From Planctellipticum variicoloris (GTDB lineage Bacteria; Planctomycetota; Planctomycetia; Planctomycetales; Planctomycetaceae), in the NCBI RefSeq assembly GCF_030622045.1, contig NZ_CP130886.1, forward strand, positions 2,307,557 to 2,371,556: 64,000 nt of DNA, written 5' to 3'. Positions 52,353 to 61,828 of this stretch are shown piece by piece (the stretch's first letter is position 1; each line of letters starts with the position of its first letter). The notes under the pieces are model-generated. The model was not told where the DNA came from and made no database searches. It was given only the letters and a program-made list of their open reading frames with translations. The position numbers and the translations under genes are program-made.

Positions 52353-55300
52353 TTACTCCGCGGTCTCCGGCGTCACCGTCTGGATGTAGTGCCACAGGGC
52401 CTCAAACTGCTTCTTCGCATCGCCGTCCAGGATGGCCGTGGCCTTGGTCGTTTTACCGTCGGCGGCGAGTTTGGGCATGCGGGTGGCCAGTTCGTACCTT
52501 GGCGGATCGAGGACGAAGCGGTGATAAAACTCCGGCTGCAGGCGCTCGCGGACCTGGGCGAAGTTGATGCCCGGAGCGATCTGCGTCCGGCTGTCTCCCT
52601 GGGGTTTGAGCTGGCCGATGCCGTGGCACTGCCGGCAGTCGAGGCCGCCGTCCTTGAGAGTCAGCCGGCGGCCGAGTTCGACGAGGTCGGGCTTGGGGGG
52701 CTTGGGTTGCTGAATGTCGCGGCCTGCGCCGTGTTCGACAGCGAGTCCCACGGCAAGCCGTGCAGCATAGTCGGCGGGGAATGCCGGCATGCGGGCCTTC
52801 AGCCAAGGGCGAGTGCGCTCGGCGAGTTCGCCGTTGAGGAGTCTGGCAGTCCACTCGGGACGGAGTTTCTCGCCCGCCCAGGTGAGGTCGGGGAGGACTT
52901 CGGCGACCACGCCGCGGTCGGATTCGTCGGCGAGGATTTCGGCGCGGGGGGAACGCTGGCCGTCGCGAGAGTGGCAGGCCCGGCAGTTGAGTTCGCGGAC
53001 GAGGCGGCGGCTGCCAAGGGAGGGGTTTGCAACGACGGTTGCGAAAAGCGCTCCAAGAGATTCGGGTGGCACACTCTCTGAGACGGCAGTCCGCTCCCAC
53101 TCGGTCAGGCCGAAGTCGGGGGCGTCACCCCGCAGTTCTGCAGTCGGCGCCAGGCAACCGCGCGTGAAGTCTTTGAACTTCGCCATCGCAACCGGCAGTG
53201 GCGGGCGATCCGCGATCGTGGAATGACAACCGAAGCAGTTGCGGGTGGCGCCGAAAAAAGCCTGTTTGCCCCGCTCGACATCGCCAGCAGGCAAGTTCAG
53301 CGCGATGAACTTACCCTCCGACTCGGCTCGGAGATACGCGACCAGGTCCGCGGCCTCGGCGCTGGAGAGCGGAAAACGGGGCATGGGATTCAATGTGTAG
53401 TGCGTTTGCGGATTCAGGAGGTAGGCCTGCAGCGCGTGTTCGGAGAAGCTGGCCGACACATGGGTGAGCGAGAGACGCTGGAAGTCGTCTTCCTTCTCCG
53501 GGGCCGTGAAGCGATGGCAGGCAATGCAGCCGAGGTCTTCGTAGAGGATGACGCCGCGTTTCGCGTCACCCGTCGCAGATTCCGGCTCGTCGATCTTCAA
53601 CGACGCCAGATATGCGGCGATGTCTGACGCCGTCTGGCGGTCGGTTTGCTTGTCTGGATTGAAGAAGTGAGGCATCTTCGCCGTCGGACGCAGCGTGCGT
53701 GGCGCAAGAATCCAGGCCGCGACCCAGTCCGCACGGCGGCGGCTGCCGAGACCGGCCAGCGACGGACCGGGCTGAGCATAGTCGGTTGACTCCTTAAGAT
53801 CGTGGCATATTGTGCATCGTCTTTGTTCAAGGATCGACTGAACAGTTTCCGGCGTGGGCAGGTTCCGGTCGTTATGTCCTGGAGCGTGCCATAAGGCGGT
53901 CGGAGGAATTGGTTCCCAGTCGAAGTCTTCCCCTGACCAGAGGAGTCGAGTCCCCGAACTCTCACGTCGCCCCTTGGACGCAGTTTGACGTTGTGTGGTG
54001 GATGATCGAAACCGAATCGAGTTAAACCCCCTGTGCAGGTCAACCGGCTCACCGCTTCCTGCCGCAACTCCGCTGATGACCAGCTCTTCAAAACTGTCCG
54101 GGATCAGAAATCGGTATTCGCCCGAGAATGGAGCCTTGAGGAAACACGGGACGCCTGCATCGGTTCCGATCTTGTCCCCCACGAGGTAGAATTTGTCCCA
54201 CGCGGCCATCCGAAAGACACCGAGTGACAATTCTTTCGCTGTGTACGATTCGGTCATCGCGATTCCCGGCCGCAGCCGCGCCATCACCTCGTCCGGCAGC
54301 ACCCCCGGCCGCGCGCGGACCGTAAGCTGGTCCTGCGGAATCGCCGTCTCGCTCAGCTTATGAATGGTGGAATTGAGCTGCTGCCGGACCGACGTGCCGT
54401 CGGCGAGTTTGATGCGGTAGCTGAGGGAAAGCTGGTTGACCGGCTGCAGCCCCGGCAACTCCAGGAAAACCGTTTTCGGGTCCAGGAGCGTCGCAGACCG
54501 GACCGGCAGCTCGTCCCGGCCTTCCTGCCTCGGGTCGCTCGGGCGGTACTCGGCCGAACCGTAATCCGCAGCGTAGCGGTAGTTCCATTGCTCGATGGCA
54601 TAGCGGTCGGGGTCTTCGGCGAGATTGCGGTCGAGCGGTTCCGTGAAGGTCAGGGCCAGGCCGTTGCGATACGTCTTGACGGCTGTCGGCATGCCGACCG
54701 GCTGGCCGGTGTAGCGGACGCGCTGCAGGCAGCCGTCCTGCACGGCGGAGGTGACCCAGCCTTTCTGACCGGTCACGTAGAGCTGCCCGTCATGCGGGCT
54801 GAATCGGCCGCGCATCGCTCCCGACGAGAACGTGAAGGGAAACGTGACTGTGCCTCCCTGCGTGACGCCGTCGACTTTCTCGCGCAGAGTCAGCAGCATT
54901 GAGCACTGGCCGAACGAGAAGTGCAGGAGCTGGTTCTGCAGCGGGCCCCAGCGGTCGCTGGTGACCCAGCACTGGCCGCCCGAGGAATTGTCGTTCCGTC
55001 GGGGAATCCAGCAGATGGGGAGGTCATAGCCCAGCGGGCGATCGGCGGTCACCTGGGGGCCGGGATAGCCGTAGTAGCCGCCGGGCTGAACTTCGATGAT
55101 GTTCGACGACGGCGTCCATTCCCCTTCCTGCGGGGCGGCGGTGATGGTGCCGTCCGGCCCGACTCCCAGCCCGTTCGGATTGCGAAACCCCGTGGCGATG
55201 ACTTCGAGACCCTGCCCGTCGGGGCCGGTGCGGAGGACGCCCTGTTTGGCATGGGCGTAGTAGAAACGGCCCTGGAGATCGGTTTCGAGACAGGTGACGT

Positions 55301-58300
55301 AGTCGTGTCCGCCGGGGGACGTTTCGCCGGCGTTATGAAAGCACTCGTACCAGTCGGCTTCGCCGTCGCCGTTGCGGTCGTGCAGCCGGGTGATCTGGTC
55401 GCGACCGAGGACGTGGACCAGGTCGCCAACGACCTTGAGGCCTAGGGGCTGGAAGAGGCCGGTGGCGTAGCGTTTCCACGTGAGCCGCTGGAGGCCGGCG
55501 TCGACGCCGCTGACGCGCCAGACGTCGCCGTGAGCGGTGCAGACGGCGATGTCGCCGTTGGAGAAGAAGTCGTGGCCGCTGGTGAAAATCAGGGCCTTCC
55601 AGGGGTTTTCGAAAGGGATGGTGAGCGTATCGACGACGTAGGGGCCGTCGTCTGTCGCCAGTTCGCCGCGGGTTTCCAGGATCTGCGGCCAGAGCGGGGC
55701 TGCCGGTTGTTTCCAGGGAGTAATGTTGTCGGCGCCATTCGGCAACCTGGCGAGGACTGCGGCGGGATCGGCGGTTCCTTTCCACTGGTAGGCGACGAGA
55801 GAGACAGGTTGATCGCCGGGGCGAAAGAAAAGTTCCACCCGGCCGCTGTCGGCGGTCCGAAGGAGGCAACTGTCCGATTTGCGGATGCCGCAGTGAAGGT
55901 CACCGCTGCTGCAGATCTGCCAGCCGTCGGCCTCGGCGACCTTCGCGTCGTTCGTTCCCTGCGCGAGAGGATAGATGACGACGCCGCGGTGGGGCTCGAC
56001 TTCGAAGGTCCTCTGAAAGACGGTCGTCGTGTCGACGGTGACAGCCCAGGGGGCTTCGCGGACAGCGGTGCCGGCCACGTCGAACTGCAGGACACTGCGG
56101 CTGCCGTGCTGCAGCAGACCGCGATACTTCGCGCCGGCGGCGAGGGGTTGCCAGGCGAAGTTGAGTTCGCCCTTGAAGCGGGGGGACTCGATCAGGCCGT
56201 AACGGGCGGGGCCGAACTGCAGGAAGCCGCCGGTCCAGCCGGCGCGGAGGGTGCCCCGTTCGGTGTCGTAGCAGAGTGTCCCCTGCTGCTGATCGCCAAC
56301 GCGAATGGAGAGACCCTTCTGGACGGGGGGGAGGTTCGGGAGGAAGATGGTGCTGGCGAGGAACGGGCCGACGTCGGTCTGGCTCCAGCGGTTGTCGACG
56401 GAGTCACCCTCAGTCCAGTTGAAGCCGACGGTTCCCTCGGCGAAGTGACCTTCGATCGGTCCGCGCGCAGCCTGCTGGGGGGCCGATGGTGCGGGGGCGG
56501 CAGCGGCCACCGCAGCGCTGGCGGCATTTTGGACCGGCGTTTCGTCGCGGGTCTTGCCGTCGGGGGAGAGCTCGTCGAACCGCCAGAGGCCGAGTGTCCG
56601 CGGGTCGACGGCGGGGGCTTTGTCGGGGACGACGGAGAGATCACGGACGCCGCGGGTCAGGCGGGCTTCGTCGACGAAACCGTCGCAGCCGATTTCCCGG
56701 CCGACGAGCTGGCCGAAAGCGATGCCGCCAGCGACGGTTTGTCCTTTCTGGAACTCCACCGCCTGATCGGCCACCTGCTGGCCGTCGACAAACAGGCGGA
56801 CTCGCGCGGGTTCAAAGACCATTCCGACGTGATGCCATTTGCCGTCGGCGACGTCGACCTGCGAACGCACGTGATCCGGTTTGTAGCCGGGCAGGTAGGC
56901 GGTGAGCTGCCCGCTTCCGGGCATGGTGAAGAGCTCCCAGTGCGTCGCGGACGATTTCAACTCCTGGGCAGCGAGGATGTTGTAACTCTGCTTCGACAGC
57001 AGCTTTGCCCAGCAGTCGACGGTCAGCGGCGGCTGGTGGTATTCCTCGCGCCCGCCGGCGTGGGCTCCTCCGGAGCGGGCATCCAGGGACTTCCCGAATT
57101 TTCCTTCGCCGAGTGACAGCTTTCCGGCCGGACCGGCCGGAGGTGCGGCGGCGGGGGGCGGGACCATCGCCATCGTCGTCAGGGGTTCCCGCCGGGCGGC
57201 CCAGGCGACGGCCCGGCTGAGGAGCGTCGCTGCACCCGGCGTCCGGAGCGATTCGGCGGCGTGGCCCAGGACCGTCTGGAAGATGCGGCCCTTGCCGTAG
57301 TCGTAGACGAAGGCCTGGGGTTCGGCCTGGCCGGTGACCTTGGATTTTGCGGTGGCGAGGACGTGGATGGGGTCTTCGCCCTGCTGGCGGAAGTAGAGCT
57401 CGTCGATGGTCTCGAAGGCCTCCATGCCCTGCATGACGGGGTGCTCGGGGTCGGCGATGTCGACGACGAACTTGCCGTAGGCGTCGTGGCCGACCTTTTT
57501 GTCTGTGTGGTCCCAGACCCGCCGGCAGATGTTGCGGTACTCGGGCCAGTCGGAGTCTTCGGCTTTGGGCAAGGAAAAGTGGAAGGCGCCGTTGGCGAAG
57601 TGGACGATACAGAGGCCGCCGCCCTCCTGGAGATATTTGACGAAGCCGGCCTTGGCGGCGTCGCTGAGGCCGGGGCGTTCCCAGTTGCAGTAGTTCTGGA
57701 TCAGGACGTCGAACTGCTGGACGCGGTCGGTGGCGAGGTCTTCGATGTTCTCGGAGACCTCCACCTGCACGCGCAGATCGCGGGCCAGGGCTTCCCGGAT
57801 AGCGGGCGTGGTGTCCTTCCAGAGATGGCCGGGATAGTGGTGGCCGGTGAGGATCAGGGCTTTGATCGGCCGGTCGTCGAAGCGGGCGGGGTCGACGCCT
57901 GCCACCCCCGTGAGGGCGGCGGTGATTTCGGCGTGGGTGTAGAAGCGGGCGGCGACGCCTTCGGGGGGGACTTCGACGTGGGCGTTCCAGGCGATGGCGT
58001 TGAGGATCAGTTTGCGGAAGGAGTCGAGTTTCCAGTTGTCGTAGAAGTGTCCGCAGGTGGTGCCGAAGCCGCGGCCGCCGTTGGCACGCTGCCGGGCCCA
58101 GGCGACGACGCGGCCCTCCGCGTCGCGTCCGGGGATGGCGGGGACGGTCCAGAGCGGCGCGACCGGGGCCGCCTGCGGATCGAACCGCAGGTTGTAGTAG
58201 AATTCCTCCTTCATCTTGAGGGGTTTGACGCCGCGGAGGACCGGGTGATCGGGCGACGCGAGTTCGACTTCCGTGTCGAGAGTCTGGATGGCCGAGTACC

Positions 58301-58793
58301 ACTGCTTTTTGCCGTCGGTTTCCCAGTCAAAGTAGCCGCCGGTCCAGTCGAGCATTTCCTTCGCGCGCTCGTCGGGTGCGAATGTCGAGAAGTGGAACGT
58401 CAGGAAGCCGCAGCCGCGGGCGATCTGCTGCTGGACCTGGGCGATGTGCTCCGGCGATACGATGTGGGGGGCCTCTTCGTAGAGGTCGCCGTCGCGGCCG
58501 TCGGAGATGACCATGATTGCGTCGGCGGTGTCGAGGGTTTTCGGGTCGGCGGGCCAGCCGTCCCGGTGGTATTCGACGGCGACCTGGTCGCGGATGTTCG
58601 AGTTGTCGAGCATCACCTTGAGGAGTTTTACGGACCACGGGTAGTCGTGGATGCCGTTCCCCTCGGGGCCGTGGCTCTTCTTGCCGGCGATGAGGACGAT
58701 CTTCTTCCTGCCGCCGACCTCGGCTGAGGTGGAAGTCCAGCATCCCAGCAGAATGGCTGCCGCCAGCGCTGCACGCAGACCGGTCGAACCCAT
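52353..58793 (-). CDS. Giant ThuA-LamG-PVC-type multiheme protein
   Basis: 2146 residues. Signal peptide or lipobox near residue 18 (ILLGC). Domain order: ThuA-like 1 (~28-270, KIVLIAGKKSHGPEGNG, GTTCGHFYDNW); ThuA-like 2 (~310-545, LILTGHHYPGHLW, GGGLCIVHFANGAFHF); LamG-like (~565-720, VDCWAKLL to YDGFVDEARL-type end); a DUF6797-like beta region (~790-1080); a PVC-type dehydrogenase beta-propeller (~1080-1410, GHDFFSNGDIAVCTAHGDVWRV, TGFRNPNGLGVGPDG, GGYYGYPGPQVT); a linker; then five CxxCH heme sites near residues 1658, 1754, 1852, 1935 and 2051 (CTICH, CIACH, CFGCH, CRACH, CRQCH). ThuA is linked to trehalose or sugar use in other bacteria. A secreted redox enzyme for glycans is likely. Single long gene; no frameshift seen. 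Confidence 0.92.
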   Translation of the reverse strand: MGSTGLRAALAAAILLGCWTSTSAEVGGRKKIVLIAGKKSHGPEGNGIHDYPWSVKLLKVMLDNSNIRDQVAVEYHRDGWPADPKTLDTADAIMVISDGRDGDLYEEAPHIVSPEHIAQVQQQIARGCGFLTFHFSTFAPDERAKEMLDWTGGYFDWETDGKKQWYSAIQTLDTEVELASPDHPVLRGVKPLKMKEEFYYNLRFDPQAAPVAPLWTVPAIPGRDAEGRVVAWARQRANGGRGFGTTCGHFYDNWKLDSFRKLILNAIAWNAHVEVPPEGVAARFYTHAEITAALTGVAGVDPARFDDRPIKALILTGHHYPGHLWKDTTPAIREALARDLRVQVEVSENIEDLATDRVQQFDVLIQNYCNWERPGLSDAAKAGFVKYLQEGGGLCIVHFANGAFHFSLPKAEDSDWPEYRNICRRVWDHTDKKVGHDAYGKFVVDIADPEHPVMQGMEAFETIDELYFRQQGEDPIHVLATAKSKVTGQAEPQAFVYDYGKGRIFQTVLGHAAESLRTPGAATLLSRAVAWAARREPLTTMAMVPPPAAAPPAGPAGKLSLGEGKFGKSLDARSGGAHAGGREEYHQPPLTVDCWAKLLSKQSYNILAAQELKSSATHWELFTMPGSGQLTAYLPGYKPDHVRSQVDVADGKWHHVGMVFEPARVRLFVDGQQVADQAVEFQKGQTVAGGIAFGQLVGREIGCDGFVDEARLTRGVRDLSVVPDKAPAVDPRTLGLWRFDELSPDGKTRDETPVQNAASAAVAAAAPAPSAPQQAARGPIEGHFAEGTVGFNWTEGDSVDNRWSQTDVGPFLASTIFLPNLPPVQKGLSIRVGDQQQGTLCYDTERGTLRAGWTGGFLQFGPARYGLIESPRFKGELNFAWQPLAAGAKYRGLLQHGSRSVLQFDVAGTAVREAPWAVTVDTTTVFQRTFEVEPHRGVVIYPLAQGTNDAKVAEADGWQICSSGDLHCGIRKSDSCLLRTADSGRVELFFRPGDQPVSLVAYQWKGTADPAAVLARLPNGADNITPWKQPAAPLWPQILETRGELATDDGPYVVDTLTIPFENPWKALIFTSGHDFFSNGDIAVCTAHGDVWRVSGVDAGLQRLTWKRYATGLFQPLGLKVVGDLVHVLGRDQITRLHDRNGDGEADWYECFHNAGETSPGGHDYVTCLETDLQGRFYYAHAKQGVLRTGPDGQGLEVIATGFRNPNGLGVGPDGTITAAPQEGEWTPSSNIIEVQPGGYYGYPGPQVTADRPLGYDLPICWIPRRNDNSSGGQCWVTSDRWGPLQNQLLHFSFGQCSMLLTLREKVDGVTQGGTVTFPFTFSSGAMRGRFSPHDGQLYVTGQKGWVTSAVQDGCLQRVRYTGQPVGMPTAVKTYRNGLALTFTEPLDRNLAEDPDRYAIEQWNYRYAADYGSAEYRPSDPRQEGRDELPVRSATLLDPKTVFLELPGLQPVNQLSLSYRIKLADGTSVRQQLNSTIHKLSETAIPQDQLTVRARPGVLPDEVMARLRPGIAMTESYTAKELSLGVFRMAAWDKFYLVGDKIGTDAGVPCFLKAPFSGEYRFLIPDSFEELVISGVAAGSGEPVDLHRGFNSIRFRSSTTQRQTASKGRRESSGTRLLWSGEDFDWEPIPPTALWHAPGHNDRNLPTPETVQSILEQRRCTICHDLKESTDYAQPGPSLAGLGSRRRADWVAAWILAPRTLRPTAKMPHFFNPDKQTDRQTASDIAAYLASLKIDEPESATGDAKRGVILYEDLGCIACHRFTAPEKEDDFQRLSLTHVSASFSEHALQAYLLNPQTHYTLNPMPRFPLSSAEAADLVAYLRAESEGKFIALNLPAGDVERGKQAFFGATRNCFGCHSTIADRPPLPVAMAKFKDFTRGCLAPTAELRGDAPDFGLTEWERTAVSESVPPESLGALFATVVANPSLGSRRLVRELNCRACHSRDGQRSPRAEILADESDRGVVAEVLPDLTWAGEKLRPEWTARLLNGELAERTRPWLKARMPAFPADYAARLAVGLAVEHGAGRDIQQPKPPKPDLVELGRRLTLKDGGLDCRQCHGIGQLKPQGDSRTQIAPGINFAQVRERLQPEFYHRFVLDPPRYELATRMPKLAADGKTTKATAILDGDAKKQFEALWHYIQTVTPETAE

Positions 58794-59016
58794 TGAGCTT
58801 GCTCCGTGATGTCAAATACAGATGATCGGTTGAGTCAGAGTTTACTCGATTTGGTTGGCGAAGACGAAGATTCCACGCAGAGACGCGGAACGGAACGCAG
58901 ACGAGAGATGTCGAACGAGGAAGGTGGAATGTCGAAAAAAAGAAAGTCGCTGAGAAAGGCTTCAGCGTGGATGCGTTCGACAAATCGCCAATGACAAATT
59001 ACGAAAAACGAACCAC
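58794..59016. other. Upstream region of giant gene, no gene seen
   Basis: 223 bp, containing the word ACGCAGAGACGCGGAACGGA near 58874. It should carry the promoter of the giant gene. Confidence 0.4.
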
Positions 59017-59160
59017 CGGGTGGCCCGGCTGAAGGCCGGGCGGCTTTGCCGCAAGAGGCCGCGGTTGGGCTTTCATGGTGCCGAGAGGCACGTGCCTTGC
59101 AAGTTGCTCAAACTGCGGCCTCTTGTCGCTGCGCGATCCGGCCTTCGGCCGGACCACCCG
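59017..59160. repeat. Second type of cloverleaf-like palindromic element
   Basis: 144 bp with outer arms CGGGTGG and CCACCCG, hairpins CCCGGC-GCCGGG and TCCGGCC-GGCCGGA next to each end, and a long inner pair CAAGAGGCCGC...GCGGCCTCTTG. The outer arms match those of the dispersed element at 4915, but the inside is different. Flanked by the slipped words CTATTCGCTATTCCC near 59190-59205. Confidence 0.65.
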
Positions 59161-59202
59161 CTGACTCATTCCAGTGACAACTCTCTGGCTATTCGCTATT
59201 CC

Positions 59203-59736
59203 CTACTCGCTAATCCCTGTTTGCTCCCGGACTGCGGCGATCAGTTCGAGCAGGAATTCCTGGGCTTGCGAGTAGATGCCGGGCTGCTGGCTTTCTCTGG
59301 GGCCGGCGACGTTGAGCGTTCTCACGCGATGTTCGTGGAGCCATTGCCGGGTATCGAGAATGTGATTTCGACTGTCGTCGAGCAGGTTGATCACGTGGAG
59401 CGGCCGGGCGATCCGTCGGGCGAGTTCGACGGTCAGGGCGGTGCCTCCCTTCAGCGATCCGGCGGTGATCACCAGCGTCGCGTCGGAATCCCGCACGTTC
59501 CAGCGGGTGCGGACGTCGTACAGGGGGCTGTCGGTTTCCCGGAGGGGATAGTGGAGGGGCAGGGGGCCGTCTTCCGCCTTGCGGCCCTGCGGGCACCAGC
59601 CGCCGCAGGGAATGCCTGACGCGATGGCGACGTTGAGGGCGGCGCGGTCGACGCCGGTCTGGCCGCCGGAGACGATACGCTGCAGGATGGCGTCCCGGCG
59701 GCGGACCGGATGTTTCCCGCCGGTTTGCCGGGTCAC
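59203..59736 (-). CDS. SLOG-fold protein, putative molybdenum carrier/YpsA-like
   Basis: 177 residues from the GTG at 59736, which overlaps the dcd stop (GTGA). The conserved start QRIVSGGQTGVDRAALNVAI, with GGWCPQGRKAEDG and LVITAGSLKGGTAL further on, is that of the PF12694 putative molybdenum carrier family, part of the SLOG nucleotide/ligand-binding superfamily that includes YpsA. The Gly-rich loop GGQTG would bind a phosphate. Despite the old name, no metal role is sure; SLOG proteins often bind nucleotide-like ligands. Coupling to dCTP deaminase suggests a link with nucleotide metabolism. Cytoplasmic. Confidence 0.83.
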   Translation of the reverse strand: MTRQTGGKHPVRRRDAILQRIVSGGQTGVDRAALNVAIASGIPCGGWCPQGRKAEDGPLPLHYPLRETDSPLYDVRTRWNVRDSDATLVITAGSLKGGTALTVELARRIARPLHVINLLDDSRNHILDTRQWLHEHRVRTLNVAGPRESQQPGIYSQAQEFLLELIAAVREQTGISE

Positions 59737-60305
59737 TCGGCGACTTCCTGACCGAACGACAGCCGCATCTGCTGATCTTTCTGGGGGATCTGCCATTCTT
59801 TGAAGAGGAGGCTGGGTTGAATGTCGTGGTTGTTCTGGTACTTGCCGTCGCGGTACTCGGTGACCGGTCCGGTGAGCGTGTGGTAGAAGATCTGGCAGAT
59901 CGGCACGCCGGGGTAGATCCGGATGGCATGCGCCGCGTACATTTCCAGCGTCCAGTAGCCGCAGAAGCCGGCATCGCCGAAGCCGGCGGTGACGTGCACA
60001 AACAGCCCCAGCCGTCCGATGGACGACCGTCCTTCCAGCATGGGGACGAGGTTGTGGGTTTCGGTCCGTTCGACGGTGCGGGCGAGGTAGAGCTGGCGCG
60101 GCTGGAGGACGAAGCCTTCGGGCGGAATGACGTGCCGCCGGTAGCGGTTCGGCCGCTTCATATCGAGCACGATTTCTTCGTAGACGAGCAGTTCGTCGTG
60201 CAGGCGGAGGTTGTAGCTGTTGGGGTTGAGGAGGCGTTCGTCGAACGGCTCAATGACGATATTGCCGCCGAGCTGCGCCTTGATCTCTTCGCCGGTGAGA
60301 ATCAT
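59733..60305 (-). CDS. dcd: dCTP deaminase
   Basis: 190 residues, standard length. Converts dCTP to dUTP plus ammonia, feeding dTMP synthesis. Visible: N-terminal MILTGEEIKAQL, LNPNSYNLRLHDELLVYE, LEGRSSIGRLGLFVHVTAG (the Ser-Ser-x-x-Arg and Gly-rich active site), the catalytic Glu in GYWTLEMYAAHAIRIYPG, and ICQIFYHTL. It forms a homotrimer. ATG start is clear. Its stop overlaps the start of the SLOG gene. Mono- versus bifunctional (dCTP/dUTP) type cannot be told from these motifs. Cytoplasmic. Confidence 0.93.
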   Translation of the reverse strand: MILTGEEIKAQLGGNIVIEPFDERLLNPNSYNLRLHDELLVYEEIVLDMKRPNRYRRHVIPPEGFVLQPRQLYLARTVERTETHNLVPMLEGRSSIGRLGLFVHVTAGFGDAGFCGYWTLEMYAAHAIRIYPGVPICQIFYHTLTGPVTEYRDGKYQNNHDIQPSLLFKEWQIPQKDQQMRLSFGQEVAE

Positions 60306-60396
60306 GGGGGGCGGATACTCGCATCATGAAGTGGCGTCGCCGGAACTGCTCCGTGGGACTCACATTACGAATCGGTCAGCGGGGATGCAACGCAGA

Positions 60397-60428
<32 letters not shown>

Positions 60429-60472
60429 AAAGAAAGACGGCGAATCGCTCCGATCTGTTCACTCAGCTCCTG

Positions 60473-61828
60473 TCACTCTAGATCGATTCCCAGTTCTTCG
60501 ATTTTGCGGTACAGGCTGGAGAGGCCGAGCTTGAGTCGTTTGGCGGCTTCGCGCTTGTCCGGGCACTGGCGGAGGACGCGTTTGATGTGCAGCCGTTCGT
60601 AGTGCCGCAGGGCGGACCGCAGATCGTCGGTATCGGGCAGGGGTTGCCCCATGCCGATCAAATCGGCCGGCAGATCCTGGGGACGGATCTGAGGAGAGTC
60701 GCACATCATTACGGCCCGCTCCAGAGCGTTGTCGAGCTGGCGGATGTTTCCTTTCCACTGGGCGGACATGAGGAGACGGATTGTTTCGCTGGTGGCGCCG
60801 GTCACCCGCTGGCCCATCGCGCGGCTGTGCTTCGAGATCAGGAATTCGACCAGCTCGGGTACATCGTCGAGCCGCTCCCGCAGCGGCGGAATCCGGATTT
60901 TGACGCCGTCGAGACGGTAGAACAGGGCCTCGTCGAACCGGGCGTCGGCGACTTCCCGCTGCAGGTCGCGCGTGGTGGCGGCGATGATCCGGGCGCTGAC
61001 TTTGTACGGTTCCGATCCTCCCAGCGGCAGCGCCTCCTGGTATTCGATCGCTCTCAGCAGTTTGGCCTGCGTCGCCAGCGGCAACTGCGAAACTTCGTCG
61101 AGAAACACCGTGCCTTCGCCCACCAGCCGGAGGAGTCCGTCCTGCGCGGCGGGGCTGCCCGCGACCATTCCTGCCTGGGCGCCGAAGAGCTGGCTTTCGA
61201 GCATTTCCGTCGGTCGGGTTGCACAGTTCGCGGCAAAAAAACGCTCGCCGCTCCGCGGGCCCCATTTGTGGATCATGCGGGCGAACAGCTCTTTGCCGGT
61301 CCCCGATTCGCCGACCAGCAGGACGTTGGCCCGGGTGACTGCGACTTTCCGGATCGCGTCCTGGACCTCCTGGATGGCCTTGCTCGACCCGATGATTTCG
61401 TCGCCATTGTCCCGACGGCCCAGCTCCCGTCGGAGCGCCTGGTTTTCCAGATACAGCTCGCGGTACTGAAACAGCCGGTTGAGCTTGTTCGCGAGGTCGT
61501 CGAAGATCACCGGCTTGACGAGGTAGTCGAAGGCGCCGGATTTGAAGGCCTCGACGGCGTTCTCCACGGTCGCGTAGGCGGTGATGATCATCACCGACGT
61601 CCCTGGATTGAGCTGCTGCAGCCGGCGGAGCAACTGCACACCATCCCCGTCGGGGAGCTGCACGTCGCAGATCGCCACGTGAAAGTCCCGCTGTCTGGCG
61701 ACCTGCAGAGCCGCAGCCACGGTGCCGGCGACGGCAACGTCGTACCCTTCTTCCGAGAGGAATTCCCGCAATGACGTGCGGATGATTTCCTCGTCTTCAA
61801 CGATCAGCACGCTGCGTAAGGCTCTCAC
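60473..61828 (-). CDS. NtrC-type response regulator with degenerate GAFTGA loop
   Basis: 451 residues from the GTG at 61828, which overlaps the kinase stop (GTGA). The long open frame upstream is antisense to the kinase and not part of it. Receiver domain (1-~120): VLIVEDEEIIRTSLREFL, the phosphorylatable Asp in HVAICDVQLPDGDG, Thr in IITAYAT and Lys in VKPV. AAA+ domain: Walker A VGESGTGKELFAR near 176, Walker B VFLDEVSQLPLATQAKLLR, R-finger region FYRLDGVKIRIPPLRERLDDV. The sigma-54 contact loop, GAFTGA in relatives, reads LFGAQAGMVAGSPA near 205-220. A Fis-type HTH (HIKRVLRQCPDKREAAKRLKLGLSSLYRKIEEL) ends the protein. It is coupled with a membrane kinase. Confidence 0.9.
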   Translation of the reverse strand: MRALRSVLIVEDEEIIRTSLREFLSEEGYDVAVAGTVAAALQVARQRDFHVAICDVQLPDGDGVQLLRRLQQLNPGTSVMIITAYATVENAVEAFKSGAFDYLVKPVIFDDLANKLNRLFQYRELYLENQALRRELGRRDNGDEIIGSSKAIQEVQDAIRKVAVTRANVLLVGESGTGKELFARMIHKWGPRSGERFFAANCATRPTEMLESQLFGAQAGMVAGSPAAQDGLLRLVGEGTVFLDEVSQLPLATQAKLLRAIEYQEALPLGGSEPYKVSARIIAATTRDLQREVADARFDEALFYRLDGVKIRIPPLRERLDDVPELVEFLISKHSRAMGQRVTGATSETIRLLMSAQWKGNIRQLDNALERAVMMCDSPQIRPQDLPADLIGMGQPLPDTDDLRSALRHYERLHIKRVLRQCPDKREAAKRLKLGLSSLYRKIEELGIDLE

